Notes: generated by a model from the sequence alone, not told the origin. Shown: positions 49,703 to 59,976, numbered from the stretch's first letter. The stretch is 64,000 nt of DNA from Oxalicibacterium faecigallinarum (GCF_014635705.1 NZ_BMDI01000001.1:946008-1010007); one strand, 5' to 3'. Translations and numbers: made by a program.

Positions 49703-50676
49703 GCAATTTTTGTATGGGAAGAAGAAGGAGACAGTGCCACATCAGGATCACCATCACGTGCACGATTCGGTTCGGCAATCAGGCTCTGCTGGCGCTCGTC
49801 CACGATTTGTTCAGCCGGCTTTTCGGCGACCGCATCCTGCGATTTTTCATCAGCCTTGCCTGATTTGCCATCCGCACGTGGCGATTTTGATGCGGCCTTG
49901 CGTTGCTCATCCGTTGCCGCATCCGTCTGAACGGTTGCAATACCCGCCAGCTTCAATTGTGCGGTACGCGGTTTGTTCTTGCGTGCCGTGGCTGGCGTCT
50001 TGGCCAGCGCAGCTTGTACGGCTTCCAGCGCCAATTTGGCGGCAGCCTGCTCACCGGCCCGGCGACTGCCACCAGTACCGAAGACTTGAATATCGAGTTT
50101 TGGTACCAGACACTCGATCTCGAATTCCTGATTGTGGGCCGCACCGTGTGTAGCGACCACATTGTATTGGGGCAGTGGAATTTTTTTGCCTTGCAGGTAT
50201 TCCTGCAGCAAGGTCTTGGCATCCTTACCCAAGGTTTTCGGATCAACCGAATCAAGGATCGGAATATACAGCGCACGAATCACATCACGCGCCACATCAA
50301 AACCGGCATCCAGATAGATCGCACCGAACAATGCTTCCAGCGTATCGGCCAGAATTGAGGGACGACGGAATCCTCCGGACTTCAGCTCACCTTCGCCCAA
50401 ACGCAAAAAATGTGACAGCTCCAGACGCTGCGCGATTTCGTACAAGGACTGCTGCTTGACCAGATTGGCACGCAGGCGTGAAAGGTCACCTTCATCGATC
50501 TTCGTATAGCGATCAAACAGCAGGGACGCAACCACGCAGTTGAGGATGGAGTCCCCCAGAAACTCAAGCCGCTCGTTATGCACCCCACTATGACTGCGGT
50601 GCGTCAAAGCCTGCTGCAACAACACAGCATCCTTGAATGTATGACCCAGCCGGGTTTGCAATAACGTCAAATCCAT
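49699..50676 (-). CDS. rnc: ribonuclease III with C-terminal extension
   Basis: 325 residues from the ATG at 50676, about 100 longer than the usual 225-230. RNase III cuts double-stranded RNA in rRNA and mRNA processing. The signature [12 protein letters not shown] (35-46) and [13 protein letters not shown] (111-123) are intact, followed by a dsRNA-binding domain (about 153-222). The remaining 100 residues are rich in Lys, Ala, Gln and Asp and look disordered. No ribosome site is evident before the ATG. The stop overlaps era. Confidence 0.96.
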   Translation of the reverse strand: MDLTLLQTRLGHTFKDAVLLQQALTHRSHSGVHNERLEFLGDSILNCVVASLLFDRYTKIDEGDLSRLRANLVKQQSLYEIAQRLELSHFLRLGEGELKSGGFRRPSILADTLEALFGAIYLDAGFDVARDVIRALYIPILDSVDPKTLGKDAKTLLQEYLQGKKIPLPQYNVVATHGAAHNQEFEIECLVPKLDIQVFGTGGSRRAGEQAAAKLALEAVQAALAKTPATARKNKPRTAQLKLAGIATVQTDAATDEQRKAASKSPRADGKSGKADEKSQDAVAEKPAEQIVDERQQSLIAEPNRARDGDPDVALSPSSSHTKIA

Positions 50677-50717
50677 TGTTCTATCGTTTGAGGCGCGCAA
50701 TGCGCGTTTTCATCTGC

Positions 50718-51113
50718 TCATGGTACCGCAGGTTTGCCGGTTCGACTTGGGTTGGTTGACGCCGAATAGTCGATCAGCAAGCTGACCGGGCCAACCAGGT
50801 GAATTTCTTTCTGGTAGGCAAAACTGATATCTGCCACGTCGCCATTGCGCACAATATTCAAATCACTTGCCTTGAGGGAAGTGATATAGCCGACTTCTGC
50901 CTGACGGGTAAAGGCTGCGCGCATTTCCAGAGAGGAACCGCCACCAGCCTTGACGCTTTCAATTGCTTTCTTGGCAGAAAAATACTCGGTGACTGTTGGC
51001 GTGATCTTCATTGCCAGAACCGCAACCATACAGACCACGGCAAGCAGCAAAATCAGGCTGGTCAGGCTGACGCCTTGCTGTTTGCGGCTGAAAAACGACG
51101 CTGAAGATGCCAT
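50718..51113 (-). CDS. DUF4845 family membrane protein
   Basis: 131 residues from the ATG at 51113, with GGAGG seven bases upstream. A short polar N-terminus with KQQGVSLTSLILLLAVVCMVAVLAM resembles the start of type IV pilin-like proteins (glycine before a long hydrophobic helix, though the usual Phe/Glu are not both present), followed by a small periplasmic part. This matches the DUF4845 family, which commonly lies between lepB and rnc in beta-proteobacteria. Function unknown. It follows lepB by 19 bases. Confidence 0.82.
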   Translation of the reverse strand: MASSASFFSRKQQGVSLTSLILLLAVVCMVAVLAMKITPTVTEYFSAKKAIESVKAGGGSSLEMRAAFTRQAEVGYITSLKASDLNIVRNGDVADISFAYQKEIHLVGPVSLLIDYSASTNPSRTGKPAVP

Positions 51114-51132
51114 ACAGTCCTCCCCGACTGCG

Positions 51133-52044
51133 TTAATGGAAGCGACCAATCCGTCCCAGGTCACCCAGATTCAGCCAGATAAAAAATGCCTTTCCGACAA
51201 TGTTTTTATCCGGCACAAATCCCCAATAGCGGCTGTCCAGACTGTTATCCCGATTATCACCCATCATGAAATATTGTCCATCCGGCACTTTGCAGGTAAA
51301 GCCTTCTGCATCGTACGTACACAATTCCCGGTTTGGAAAATCATGGGGATTCGGCACATAGGATGGTGCGCGTGGGTTATTGAGAATCTGGTGGCTCGCC
51401 TCACCCAGTTGTTCACGGAACTGCTTGGAGTAGCTGAGGGTTTCCTGATCCAGATAATCAGGCAAGCCTTCGTACTTGACGGGCACGCCGTTGACGGTCA
51501 GCTTCTTGTCCTTGTACGCCACGGTGTCGCCTGGCACGCCCACCACACGCTTGATGTAATCAAGGGCCATGTTTTCCGGATACTTGAAAACCATCACATC
51601 ACCGCGTTGCGGATCACTGATGCTGATGATTTTCTTGTTGATGATCGGCAGACGGATACCGTACTGGTATTTGTTGACCAGAATCAGATCGCCGACTTCC
51701 AGTGTAGGCAGCATCGAGGTCGACGGAATCTTGAATGGTTCGTACAGGAAGGAACGCAGAAAGAAAACCAGGGCGATAACCGGAAAAAAACTTCCCGAAT
51801 ACTCGATCCAGGTTGGTTGACGCAGCAAATCCGCTTTCAGTGCGGCACGACCGGTATCGTCCGGCTTGACGCCCTCACCCGCCAGCTTGGCATTACGTGC
51901 GTCAAATTCGGCCAGGACCGCGTTCGCCTTGGCTTCACGCTGTTTCGACAGATAGAACTTGTCGAGTACCCAGATAATGCCGGTGCCGATCGTCAGAACA
52001 AACAGAATCAGCGAAAAATTGCCGAGGATGTCTTGCAATGTCAT
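51133..52044 (-). CDS. lepB: signal peptidase I
   Basis: 303 residues. It cleaves signal peptides of exported proteins at the periplasmic face. Two hydrophobic segments near the N-terminus (about 10-28 and 85-99) anchor it. The serine/lysine dyad is Ser110 ([14 protein letters not shown]) and Lys165 ([13 protein letters not shown]), and [14 protein letters not shown] is the conserved box E. The ATG overlaps the lepA stop (ATGA), so lepA and lepB are coupled. Confidence 0.97.
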   Translation of the reverse strand: MTLQDILGNFSLILFVLTIGTGIIWVLDKFYLSKQREAKANAVLAEFDARNAKLAGEGVKPDDTGRAALKADLLRQPTWIEYSGSFFPVIALVFFLRSFLYEPFKIPSTSMLPTLEVGDLILVNKYQYGIRLPIINKKIISISDPQRGDVMVFKYPENMALDYIKRVVGVPGDTVAYKDKKLTVNGVPVKYEGLPDYLDQETLSYSKQFREQLGEASHQILNNPRAPSYVPNPHDFPNRELCTYDAEGFTCKVPDGQYFMMGDNRDNSLDSRYWGFVPDKNIVGKAFFIWLNLGDLGRIGRFH

Positions 52045-53834
52045 TTATCTTCCACTTGTAGAATGGCCAGAAACGCTTCCTGCGGAATCTCAACCGAACC
52101 CACCTGCTTCATGCGCTTCTTACCGGCCTTCTGCTTCTCGAGCAGCTTGCGTTTACGCGTGATATCGCCGCCATAACACTTGGCCAGCACGTTCTTGCGC
52201 AACGCCTTCACGTTTTCACGCGAGATGATATTGGCACCAATGGCCGCCTGGATTGCTACATCAAACATCTGACGTGGAATCAGTTCACGCATCTTCGCCG
52301 CGACCTGACGTCCACGATAAGGTGCATTGGCACGGTGCACGATGATCGCCAGCGCATCGACTTTCTCGCTGTTGATCAGCATATCGACCTTGACCACATC
52401 CGAGGCGCGGTTTTCCTTGAACTCGTAATCCATTGACGCGTAGCCACGCGACGTCGATTTCAGACGGTCAAAGAAATCAAGCACGATCTCTGCCATTGGA
52501 ATTTCATAGATCAGTTTGACCTGACGGCCGTGATAGGCCATGTCCATCTGCACACCACGCTTGCCGTTACACAAGGTCATGACCGAACCAACATACTCCT
52601 GTGGCATGTACAGATTGACGGTAACGATTGGTTCACGCACTTCGTTGATCTTCGACGGATCGGGCATCTTGGATGGATTGTCGACACGGATCACCGAGCC
52701 ATCGCGCATCTCGACCTCGTACACCACGGTGGGTGCGGTCGTGATCAGATCCATGTCAAACTCGCGCTCCAGACGCTCCTGCACGATTTCCATGTGCAGC
52801 AAACCAAGGAAACCGCAACGGAAACCGAAGCCCAGCGCCTGCGAAACCTCTGGCTCATACATCAGCGCAGCGTCATTGAGTTTGAGCTTTTCCAGCGAAT
52901 CACGCAGTGCATCGTATTGGTTGGCCTCGACCGGAAACAGGCCCGCAAACACCTGCGGCTGCACTTCCTTGAAACCAGGCAGCGGCTCAGGTGCCGGCTT
53001 GCTTGCCAGCGTGACGGTGTCACCCACTTTGGCGGCTGTCAGTTCCTTGATACCCGCGATGATGAAACCTACCTGGCCGGCCGTCAGTTGCGGCAACGAC
53101 ACGGAGCGCGGCGTAAAGATGCCGATGTTCTCAACCAGATTCTGCGAACCGGTAGCCATCAACAGAATCTTGTCTTTCGGACGCAAGGTGCCATTGACCA
53201 CGCGCACCAGCATCACGACACCGACGTACGAGTCGTACCAGGAATCGACGATCAATGCCTGTAATGGCGCGTCGGGATCACCCTTTGGCGGCGGCACTTT
53301 GGCGATCAGACTTTCCAGGACGTCTTCGACACCAAGACCGGTTTTTGCCGAGCAAACGGTCGCGTCACTGGCATCGATACCGATGACGTCTTCGATTTCC
53401 TTCTTGGCATTATCCGGATCGGCATGCGGCAAATCGATCTTGTTCAGAATCGGCACGACTTCCACACCCAGATCGAGTGCGGTATAGCAGTTCGCGACCG
53501 TCTGTGCTTCCACGCCTTGCGAGGCATCGACGACCAGCAAAGCGCCTTCGCAAGCCGACAGGGAGCGACTGACTTCATATGAAAAGTCAACGTGGCCCGG
53601 TGTATCGATCAGATTCAGGTTATAGACTTCGCCATCGCGTGCCTTGTATTGCAGCGCGGCAGTCTGTGCCTTGATGGTGATGCCACGCTCGCGCTCCAAC
53701 TCCATCGAGTCGAGCACTTGCGCATCCATCTCGCGTTCGGACAGGCCGCCGCACAATTGAATGATGCGGTCAGCCAGGGTGGATTTACCGTGATCGATGT
53801 GCGCGATGATGGAAAAATTGCGGATATTCTTCAT
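52041..53834 (-). CDS. lepA: elongation factor 4 (translation GTPase LepA)
   Basis: 597 residues from the ATG at 53834 ([18 protein letters not shown]); the open frame reaches 27 codons further up without homology. EF4 acts on ribosomes under stress and in initiation or assembly. The G1 loop AHIDHGKST (11-19) and the C-terminal [16 protein letters not shown] stretch, specific to LepA, are present. The 179-base gap to the upstream gene probably contains a promoter; a TAGAAT hexamer near 53922-53927 is a candidate -10. Confidence 0.97.
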   Translation of the reverse strand: MKNIRNFSIIAHIDHGKSTLADRIIQLCGGLSEREMDAQVLDSMELERERGITIKAQTAALQYKARDGEVYNLNLIDTPGHVDFSYEVSRSLSACEGALLVVDASQGVEAQTVANCYTALDLGVEVVPILNKIDLPHADPDNAKKEIEDVIGIDASDATVCSAKTGLGVEDVLESLIAKVPPPKGDPDAPLQALIVDSWYDSYVGVVMLVRVVNGTLRPKDKILLMATGSQNLVENIGIFTPRSVSLPQLTAGQVGFIIAGIKELTAAKVGDTVTLASKPAPEPLPGFKEVQPQVFAGLFPVEANQYDALRDSLEKLKLNDAALMYEPEVSQALGFGFRCGFLGLLHMEIVQERLEREFDMDLITTAPTVVYEVEMRDGSVIRVDNPSKMPDPSKINEVREPIVTVNLYMPQEYVGSVMTLCNGKRGVQMDMAYHGRQVKLIYEIPMAEIVLDFFDRLKSTSRGYASMDYEFKENRASDVVKVDMLINSEKVDALAIIVHRANAPYRGRQVAAKMRELIPRQMFDVAIQAAIGANIISRENVKALRKNVLAKCYGGDITRKRKLLEKQKAGKKRMKQVGSVEIPQEAFLAILQVEDK

Positions 53835-54013
53835 TAACCGATTGGCAACTACAAAAAAAGCGCCACGAGCGAGGAAACCTTCCCCGGCGAGCGCCCTGTA
53901 ACAGAGGGATGACAACCCGGCATTCTACCGGATTTCAGAGGCAAAAAGCCGGCAAATTGCATACAAGCACATCGTCCGCAATGCACTTTCGCTTTATGCA
54001 TACGCGAGCAGCA

Positions 54014-54271
54014 TCATGTCGCATCAGCCATAAATTCACGTACAACTGCTTCATTCAGAAAATAATGGCAAAGCATCCGCGGTTCGGCACGATCATCCTG
54101 ACCGATCAGCACCGGCACCAATTCATCGTACAAAGCCAATGCGGCAGGATCGTGGTCGACATCCACGACCTCCAGCCACTGCGCAACCGTCGGACTCAGC
54201 GCCAGCAACGCCAACCGCATGTCATCGCATAGATGGCAGTAGCTACGCGAGTACAGGATCAGCCGTCGCAC
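54014..54271 (-). CDS. glutaredoxin-like protein (DUF836 type)
   Basis: 85 residues. LYSRSYCHLCDDM at the N-terminus gives a CxxC pair (Cys12, Cys15) in a thioredoxin-fold start, and VPVLIGQDD supplies the cis-proline strand. This is the DUF836 glutaredoxin-like family often found between degP and lepA. It may reduce disulfides, but a partner is unknown. A strong terminator separates it from degP upstream on the same strand. Confidence 0.85.
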   Translation of the reverse strand: MRRLILYSRSYCHLCDDMRLALLALSPTVAQWLEVVDVDHDPAALALYDELVPVLIGQDDRAEPRMLCHYFLNEAVVREFMADAT

Positions 54272-54283
54272 ACAAGCACCTAA

Positions 54284-54320
54284 AGAAAAAAGGCTGCAGC
54301 TCGATCAGCATGCAGCCTTG
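54284..54320 (-). terminator. rho-independent terminator after degP
   Basis: On the minus strand AAGGCTGCA and TGCAGCCTT form a nine-bp stem with a loop of about 12 bases, followed by a T-run. It follows the degP stop by 13 bases and lies just before the glutaredoxin-like gene. Confidence 0.8.
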
Positions 54321-54332
54321 TTGTGCGTCGCC

Positions 54333-55799
54333 TTATGGCGACAAGGGTTTGACTGTGACGAACTGCGATGAATCACCTCGCCGCACCAGCAGCAAGGCGG
54401 TCTTCTTCGCATCCAGTTTGGCAACCAGCTCGTTGAATTGCTTCACATCCTTGACGTCGGTGTTATTCAGACGCAGTACGATATCGCCCGAACGCAGACC
54501 TGCGCGCGCTGATGCCCCTTCTGCCAGGTCCACCAGTACACCTCCGTCGATTTTCAGTTCTTTCAACTGCGGTGGCGTCAATTCGCTAACAACCAGACCC
54601 AAGGCATTCGCCGTCCGTGGACCTTTCGGTTTTTGCGGCTGTGCCACAACGGCCTGATCTGCTTCCAGTTCGGCGATGTTCACGGACAAATCACGCATGG
54701 CACCTTTGCGCCAGACAGTCAGCGTGGATCTGGAACCAGGTTTGGTCGCACCAACCAGGCGAGGCAAATCACTGGAGCGCTCGATCGAAGTACCGTTAAA
54801 TTTGAGAATCACATCGCCCGCCTCGACACCGGCTTTTTCTGCAGGACCGCCCGGCTCCACACGCTGCACCAAGGAGCCTTGCGCACGTGGCAATCCCAGC
54901 GACTCCGCCACATCCTTGGTCACGTCCCCGATCTGCACACCAATGCGACCACGCGTGACTTTGCCAGTGGTACGCAGTTGATCGGCGACGCGCATCGCCT
55001 CATCAATCGGCACCGCAAATGAAATACCCATGAAACCGCCCGAGCGGCTGTAAATCTGCGAATTGATACCAATCACTTCGCCGCGCATATTGATCAGCGG
55101 ACCGCCGGAATTGCCCGGATTCACCGCGACATCCGTCTGAATCAACGGCAGATAGTCACCCGTATCGCGCGCCTTGGCGGAAACGATGCCCGCCGTTACC
55201 GTGTTATCCAGGCCGAAAGGCGAGCCGATTGCCATTACCCATTCACCAACGCGAATCTTTTCAGAGTCTCCCATCACCAGACGCGGGAGGTTGCTGCCTT
55301 CGATCTTGACGATCGCCACGTCTGTACGTTTGTCGGCACCAACGATTTTCGCCTTGAATTCACGCTTGTCGGTCAGCGTGACAAACACCTCATCCGCACC
55401 ATCAACCACATGTGCGTTGGTCATGATGTAACCGTCGGCAGAAATGATGAAACCAGAACCGACACCACGCGGCACCTGCTCTTCTGTTTCCGCACCCGGA
55501 TTGGAGCGACGATTGCGTGGCGATGGCAATTGCGGCAAAGGTGCGCCGAAGAAGCGACGGAAGAACTCCTGCATTTCCTCATCTTGTGCGGAGGAGCCGC
55601 TCTGACTGGTCTTGACGCGCTCAACCGTGCGGATATTCACCACTGCGGGTCCCGCCTTTTCGGCGAGGTCGGTAAAGTCCGGCAGACCGGCAACGGATGT
55701 CGCCGCCACAGCCAGTGAAAGCGGAGCAACCGCTGGAATGACAAATACGCCAGCAACACCCAGCAGCGCAACGGACAAATGTTTGCGGAGTTGTTTCAT
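54333..55799 (-). CDS. degP: DegP/MucD family periplasmic serine protease
   Basis: 488 residues with a signal peptide (about 1-30). The chymotrypsin-like domain has the catalytic triad His130 (TNAH), Asp160 (KRTDVAI) and Ser231 (NPGNSGGP). Two PDZ domains follow (about 280-370 and 395-485). It degrades or refolds misfolded proteins in the periplasm. It is the last gene of the rpoE-rseA-rseB-degP set, 29 bases after rseB; in this arrangement it is the mucD counterpart. Confidence 0.95.
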   Translation of the reverse strand: MKQLRKHLSVALLGVAGVFVIPAVAPLSLAVAATSVAGLPDFTDLAEKAGPAVVNIRTVERVKTSQSGSSAQDEEMQEFFRRFFGAPLPQLPSPRNRRSNPGAETEEQVPRGVGSGFIISADGYIMTNAHVVDGADEVFVTLTDKREFKAKIVGADKRTDVAIVKIEGSNLPRLVMGDSEKIRVGEWVMAIGSPFGLDNTVTAGIVSAKARDTGDYLPLIQTDVAVNPGNSGGPLINMRGEVIGINSQIYSRSGGFMGISFAVPIDEAMRVADQLRTTGKVTRGRIGVQIGDVTKDVAESLGLPRAQGSLVQRVEPGGPAEKAGVEAGDVILKFNGTSIERSSDLPRLVGATKPGSRSTLTVWRKGAMRDLSVNIAELEADQAVVAQPQKPKGPRTANALGLVVSELTPPQLKELKIDGGVLVDLAEGASARAGLRSGDIVLRLNNTDVKDVKQFNELVAKLDAKKTALLLVRRGDSSQFVTVKPLSP

Positions 55800-55828
55800 A
55801 TTTCACCTACAAGGGAGCGAACGAAATA

Positions 55829-56833
55829 TCAGGGATTGAACTCGATCGAGTTTGCGACCTGCTTGATGGCAGCGGCAGGCACTTCGCCAACGATGGTCAG
55901 CCAGTAATCACCCTGGCGTTTGCCGACGATATTCATGGCACCCTGCTGCATCGAACCTTCGGTACGGCTTTGCGAGCCCGCTTCGATAAAGACAGAAATG
56001 GCTGCCAATCCGTCGGAATAGACGATTTGTGATACTTCACGCGAGCTGGCAGGTGCATTGGCATCCGCTGGCGTGTCGGTAATCAGTCGTTTCATCTCGC
56101 GTGTTTTTTTGAAGCCAGGCGGGACTGCCTTGACTGCCCAGCCAGACAGGTTGGCCTCACTCATGACGGCATTGTCGACCCGCCAGCCCTGCGTATTTTT
56201 GAAACTCGTTTTGACGGAGGCCGGATCAACGTTGCCGATCACGATTTGGGTAAAGGCGATCTGCTCAACGACCTCATTTTTTTCATTCAAGGTCTGCGCC
56301 TTCAACAACAAGCCGGTCGATTTCTCGATCCAGAGCTTATACCCGTAACGCAGCTTGTCTTTTGGCGTCAGCAACACGGTCTGGCAATCATGTCCTGCAA
56401 CACGGCCGACTTCGCCCTGCTTCAACGCGTAGTGATCGACCAGTTCATTCGGATGCGCGCCAAGAATTGCAGGGAACACATCCTGGGAAACACGTTTTTC
56501 AACACGAATCGACTTGGTCTCCGGAATGTAGCAGGCGATCTCTTCATTGTTACGAATGTATTCGCGCGGCTTGCCATCCAAGATTTCCAGCTTTTCCAGC
56601 TCATTCTTGCCACTGCGAATATGCGAGATGCGCGAGGTGCGCACCTGATTACCCTGCTGATAGACAAAGGTCCCGGAATAATTGAGTTTCTGGGCAGAGG
56701 ATTGAATCTTCTTTAACCATACCTGCGCCTCGCGCGAGTCGTTGACAGAATCAACAGACTCGGCATGCGCAGTGAAAGCCAGAAAACCCGAAAACAGAAC
56801 GACGAATTTAAAGAGACCTAATGTCTGCCGCAT
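55829..56833 (-). CDS. rseB: sigma-E regulatory protein RseB/MucB
   Basis: 334 residues with a signal peptide ending in AHA (about 24). The periplasmic two-domain RseB fold is evident from LNYSGTFVYQQGNQVRTSRISH and YKLWIEKSTGLLLKAQTLNEK. RseB binds the periplasmic part of RseA and lipopolysaccharide or lipoproteins, protecting RseA from cleavage until envelope stress. It lies five bases after rseA. Confidence 0.95.
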   Translation of the reverse strand: MRQTLGLFKFVVLFSGFLAFTAHAESVDSVNDSREAQVWLKKIQSSAQKLNYSGTFVYQQGNQVRTSRISHIRSGKNELEKLEILDGKPREYIRNNEEIACYIPETKSIRVEKRVSQDVFPAILGAHPNELVDHYALKQGEVGRVAGHDCQTVLLTPKDKLRYGYKLWIEKSTGLLLKAQTLNEKNEVVEQIAFTQIVIGNVDPASVKTSFKNTQGWRVDNAVMSEANLSGWAVKAVPPGFKKTREMKRLITDTPADANAPASSREVSQIVYSDGLAAISVFIEAGSQSRTEGSMQQGAMNIVGKRQGDYWLTIVGEVPAAAIKQVANSIEFNP

Positions 56834-56838
56834 AACAA

Positions 56839-57411
56839 TTATTTTTCCGATTCAACAGCGAACGTCGCTGAACGAGCATATTGCGCAGTGCTGTAGACAG
56901 ACGGCGAGAAACGTTGGTGCGCCAGCAAATAGTCATCGATGCGTGGATCGCGCAGTACTTCACCTTCATCGCTTGCAACAGTCGTCACAGCTTCCGGCGA
57001 AGCAGAAGCAACGGTTGCGACGACAGGCGCCGAGGCGACGGTCGCAGGTTGCTGCGGCACCATGTTAGGGACGGCGAGAAACGCAACAACAGCAACAGCC
57101 GCGGCGGCCATGCCAGGCATCGCAAAGCGTTTTGCCGCGCTCTTGCGTGCCACGACAGCCTGCTTGACTGCCGGCACCATGATGGTGGGTTCGGCATCCA
57201 GCCGCGCGAACATGCGGGCGCTGAAATCGGCGCTCATTGGCACACTCAACTCGTCGGAACGCAGCGCATCACCAATCCGGTGATACTCGTCCCACGCAGC
57301 ACGACCTTCCGGTTGACGCAACGCTACCAGCGCCATGTCGATCTGACTGTCGTCCAGTGCACTGTCGGCAAAGGCAGAAATCTGTTCCCGCGTCATATTC
57401 ATCGTATTCAT
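56839..57411 (-). CDS. rseA: anti-sigma-E factor RseA/MucA
   Basis: 190 residues from the ATG at 57411 after GAGGTTGTA. The cytoplasmic anti-sigma part (about 1-85; REQISAFADSALDD and a GRAAWDEYHRIGDALRSDEL stretch) binds RpoE. One transmembrane segment follows (about 97-117), then a periplasmic tail ending in DPRIDDYLLAHQRFSPS, the conserved MucA/RseA C-terminal motif. Proteolysis on envelope stress releases sigma-E. The Ala/Val-rich linker is low-complexity. Confidence 0.93.
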   Translation of the reverse strand: MNTMNMTREQISAFADSALDDSQIDMALVALRQPEGRAAWDEYHRIGDALRSDELSVPMSADFSARMFARLDAEPTIMVPAVKQAVVARKSAAKRFAMPGMAAAAVAVVAFLAVPNMVPQQPATVASAPVVATVASASPEAVTTVASDEGEVLRDPRIDDYLLAHQRFSPSVYSTAQYARSATFAVESEK

Positions 57412-57475
57412 TACAACCTCGAAAAAATTAAGGCTACCCCTGTATTTGCAGCAAAAAGTGAATCTGTTTTTATTG

Positions 57476-58105
57476 TTACCAGCGCTTGTCGATTGCCGTA
57501 TCCAGCAACGGTCTTAATTTTTCCGAGATCGCCTCTCGCGCCCGGAAGATCCTGCTACGTACCGTGCCAATCGGACAACCCATCGATTCAGCAATTTCGT
57601 CGTAGCTCAACCCTTCAATTTCACGCAGTGTAATTGCCATCCGTAATTCTTCCGGCAACTCCCCCATTGCAACATTCAAGGTTTGAGCAATCTGCTTGGT
57701 CGCCAATAACGATTCCGGCGTGTTGATATCTCTTAGGTGGTCGCCATCGTCAAAAGTTTCGGCCTCCTCGACATCTGCCTCGGTTGATGTCGGCGCACGA
57801 CGCCCCTGGGTTACCAGATAATTCTTTGCTGTATTAATACCAATACGATACAGCCACGTATAAAACGCAGAGTCGCCGCGGAACTGCGGGAGCGCACGGT
57901 AGGCCTTGATAAATGCCTCCTGCACAACATCCTCAGCTTCCGCCTGGTCGCGTACAAGCCGCGATACCAGTCGCATCAATTTTCGTTGGTATTTGGTCAC
58001 CAGCAGCTCGAAAGCTTTTTTGTCGCCGCCTTGTACGCGCTCGACTAGCTGTTGATCAATATCGCGTTCTGTCGTCAATCCTAGTCCCTTGTAATGCTGC
58101 AACAT
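57476..58105 (-). CDS. rpoE: RNA polymerase sigma factor RpoE (ECF, AlgU type)
   Basis: 209 residues from the ATG at 58105. An in-frame TTG at 58078 is a serious alternative: it is preceded by AAGGG and gives the N-terminus TTERDIDQQLVERVQGGDKKAFELL, which fits the family better. Region 2 (GDKKAFELLVTKYQRKLMRLV, then QEAFIKAYRALPQFRGDSAFYTWLYRI) and region 4 (ITLREIEGLSYDEIAESMGCPIGTVRSR) are complete. It controls the envelope stress response. It is followed by rseA after 64 bases. Confidence 0.96.
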   Translation of the reverse strand: MLQHYKGLGLTTERDIDQQLVERVQGGDKKAFELLVTKYQRKLMRLVSRLVRDQAEAEDVVQEAFIKAYRALPQFRGDSAFYTWLYRIGINTAKNYLVTQGRRAPTSTEADVEEAETFDDGDHLRDINTPESLLATKQIAQTLNVAMGELPEELRMAITLREIEGLSYDEIAESMGCPIGTVRSRIFRAREAISEKLRPLLDTAIDKRW

Positions 58106-58160
58106 GCACGCGGTCGTGCTATTGACTGAGCGTAACTTGATTAGTTCGCGGATTCCTACA

Positions 58161-58658
58161 TTAATTTTGCCGCATCGCTGGCGGCTCAGTCTCTGGTTGT
58201 CGATTACTCAACCAACGACTGGCCACAAGCAAGGCATTAAAGGTTTCTTGCGAAACAGAATCTCGCATGATCAATACTACTTCGATACTGCCTTGCGTAT
58301 CCTGCAAATGCAAAATCAACAAGTGCGGCCAAAGCGTTGATGCAGGGAGCAGAGTCATTGACTCGCTTTCTTCCAGATTCTGCTCACTCCGCCCGGCATT
58401 CAATCGCTGCAAGCGAATCTGACCTGTTCCTGAAATACTTAACTTGCAAGAAGCACGACGGCGATACCAATGTCGATATAACAATGCCGCCATGACAACA
58501 ATCATGAGTGCCAGCAGCAATCTCGTTATCAGAAGCAAATCACCAACTGCACCCACACCAATCAACGCTGCGATCAGCAGAATCAAGCTGAACATGATGC
58601 CCACCATCATCGACAAACATCGCGACGGATGAATCAGGGCAGTAACCGCAATTGACAT
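58161..58658 (-). CDS. YgfX-like membrane protein
   Basis: 165 residues. HPSRCLS near the N-terminus is followed by two hydrophobic helices (about 17-38 and 43-62), a basic RHWYRRRASC stretch and a soluble C-terminal domain with RDSVSQETFNALLVASRW. The architecture recalls YgfX-type inner-membrane proteins, which in E. coli affect cell shape and are encoded beside sdhE. The match is from shape only. No ribosome site precedes the ATG, which lies about 10 bases behind a strong terminator. It precedes rpoE by 55 bases. Confidence 0.6.
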   Translation of the reverse strand: MSIAVTALIHPSRCLSMMVGIMFSLILLIAALIGVGAVGDLLLITRLLLALMIVVMAALLYRHWYRRRASCKLSISGTGQIRLQRLNAGRSEQNLEESESMTLLPASTLWPHLLILHLQDTQGSIEVVLIMRDSVSQETFNALLVASRWLSNRQPETEPPAMRQN

Positions 58659-58668
58659 GAGAAGAGAA

Positions 58669-58702
58669 AAAATCCGATTCCCCTTTCGGGCAATCGGATT
58701 TC
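58669..58702 (-). terminator. rho-independent terminator after fabF
   Basis: On the minus strand AAATCCGATTGCCC pairs with GGGGAATCGGATTT (one mismatch or bulge), with a GAAA-type loop and six T. It starts two bases after the fabF stop and ends about 10 bases before the next start codon. Confidence 0.9.
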
Positions 58703-58704
58703 TA

Positions 58705-59946
58705 TCAGGCCTTGCCGAAGATCAGCGTACCGTTGGTGCCGCCAAAACCGAAGTTGTTCTTCATGGCGTACTCAATCGGCATGGAACGGGCCGTATTTGC
58801 GCAGTAATCAAGATCGCACTCCGGATCCTGATTAAAGATATTGATGGTTGGCGGTGAAATCTGATGATGCACAGCCAATACCGTGAAGACCGACTCCAGC
58901 CCTCCGGCGCCACCCAACAAGTGGCCCGTCATCGACTTGGTCGAATTGACGGTGAGTTTTTTTGCATGATCACCAAATGCAGCCTTGATCGCATCCGACT
59001 CGTTCTTGTCGCCCAGAGGCGTCGACGTACCGTGTGCGTTCAGGTACTGCACCTGATCCACATTGATCTCTGCATTTTTCAATGCATTGACCATGCTGCG
59101 ACGCGGACCATCCATGTTTGGAGCAGTGATATGGTAGGCATCGCCACTCATACCGAAACCTACCAACTCCGCATAGATTTTCGCGCCACGCGCTTTGGCA
59201 TGCTCATACTCTTCAAGAACCATGACACCGGCGCCCTCACCGAGGACAAAACCGTCACGATCCTTGTCCCAGGGACGCGATGCCGTTGCCGGATCGTCAT
59301 TACGTGACGACAGCGCACGCGCAGCGGCAAAGCCACCCAAGCCAAGTGGTGAAATCGTCGATTCCGCACCACCTGCAATCATGACGTCCGCATCCCCGTA
59401 TTCGATCATGCGACCGGCAGCGCCGATCGAATGCAAACCGGTGGTACACGCCGTGACGATTGCCAGATTCGGGCCTTTAAAACCGTAAATGATCGAAAGG
59501 TGCCCCGAGATCATGTTGGTGATCGAAGCAGGTACGAAAAATGGACTGATGCGACGTGGACCGCGGTTGGTCAGTTCTGCGTGCGTCTCCTCGATCATTG
59601 GCAAGCCGCCAATGCCCGAACCGACCAGAACACCGATACGATCGGCATTCTCTTCCGTTACAACCAGACCACTGTCCTTGACTGCCTGCATGCCAGCAGC
59701 GATACCGTAATGGATAAAGGTATCCATATGGCGCGCTTCTTTCGCAGGGATGTAGTCATCAATGCGAAAGTCTTTCACTTCGCCCGCAAAATGCGTGCTG
59801 AAAGCCGATGCATCGAATTTGGTAATGTTCGCAATCCCGGACTTGCCGGCGATCAGAGCATTCCAAGCCTCATCAACGCTGTTGCCAACGGGGGAAATAC
59901 AACCCAGACCAGTGACGACAACACGACGTTTACTAGAGCGGCTCAA
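58705..59946 (-). CDS. fabF: beta-ketoacyl-ACP synthase II
   Basis: 413 residues from a TTG at 59946, supported by CAGGAG six bases upstream; no ATG fits. KAS II extends acyl-ACP by condensing with malonyl-ACP. The active site is Cys167 ([10 protein letters not shown]), His305 ([11 protein letters not shown]) and His342 ([12 protein letters not shown]). It lies 30 bases after acpP and is closed by a strong terminator. Confidence 0.97.
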   Translation of the reverse strand: MSRSSKRRVVVTGLGCISPVGNSVDEAWNALIAGKSGIANITKFDASAFSTHFAGEVKDFRIDDYIPAKEARHMDTFIHYGIAAGMQAVKDSGLVVTEENADRIGVLVGSGIGGLPMIEETHAELTNRGPRRISPFFVPASITNMISGHLSIIYGFKGPNLAIVTACTTGLHSIGAAGRMIEYGDADVMIAGGAESTISPLGLGGFAAARALSSRNDDPATASRPWDKDRDGFVLGEGAGVMVLEEYEHAKARGAKIYAELVGFGMSGDAYHITAPNMDGPRRSMVNALKNAEINVDQVQYLNAHGTSTPLGDKNESDAIKAAFGDHAKKLTVNSTKSMTGHLLGGAGGLESVFTVLAVHHQISPPTINIFNQDPECDLDYCANTARSMPIEYAMKNNFGFGGTNGTLIFGKA

Positions 59947-59976
59947 GCAATTCTCCTGGAGTCGTTCAAAAACAAA

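Noticed and set aside
58106-58160. A sigma-E type promoter in front of rpoE (GAACTA .. TCAAT)
   Set aside because: The -10 part does not match TCTGA and the spacing is off, so autoregulation by sigma-E cannot be claimed from this sequence.
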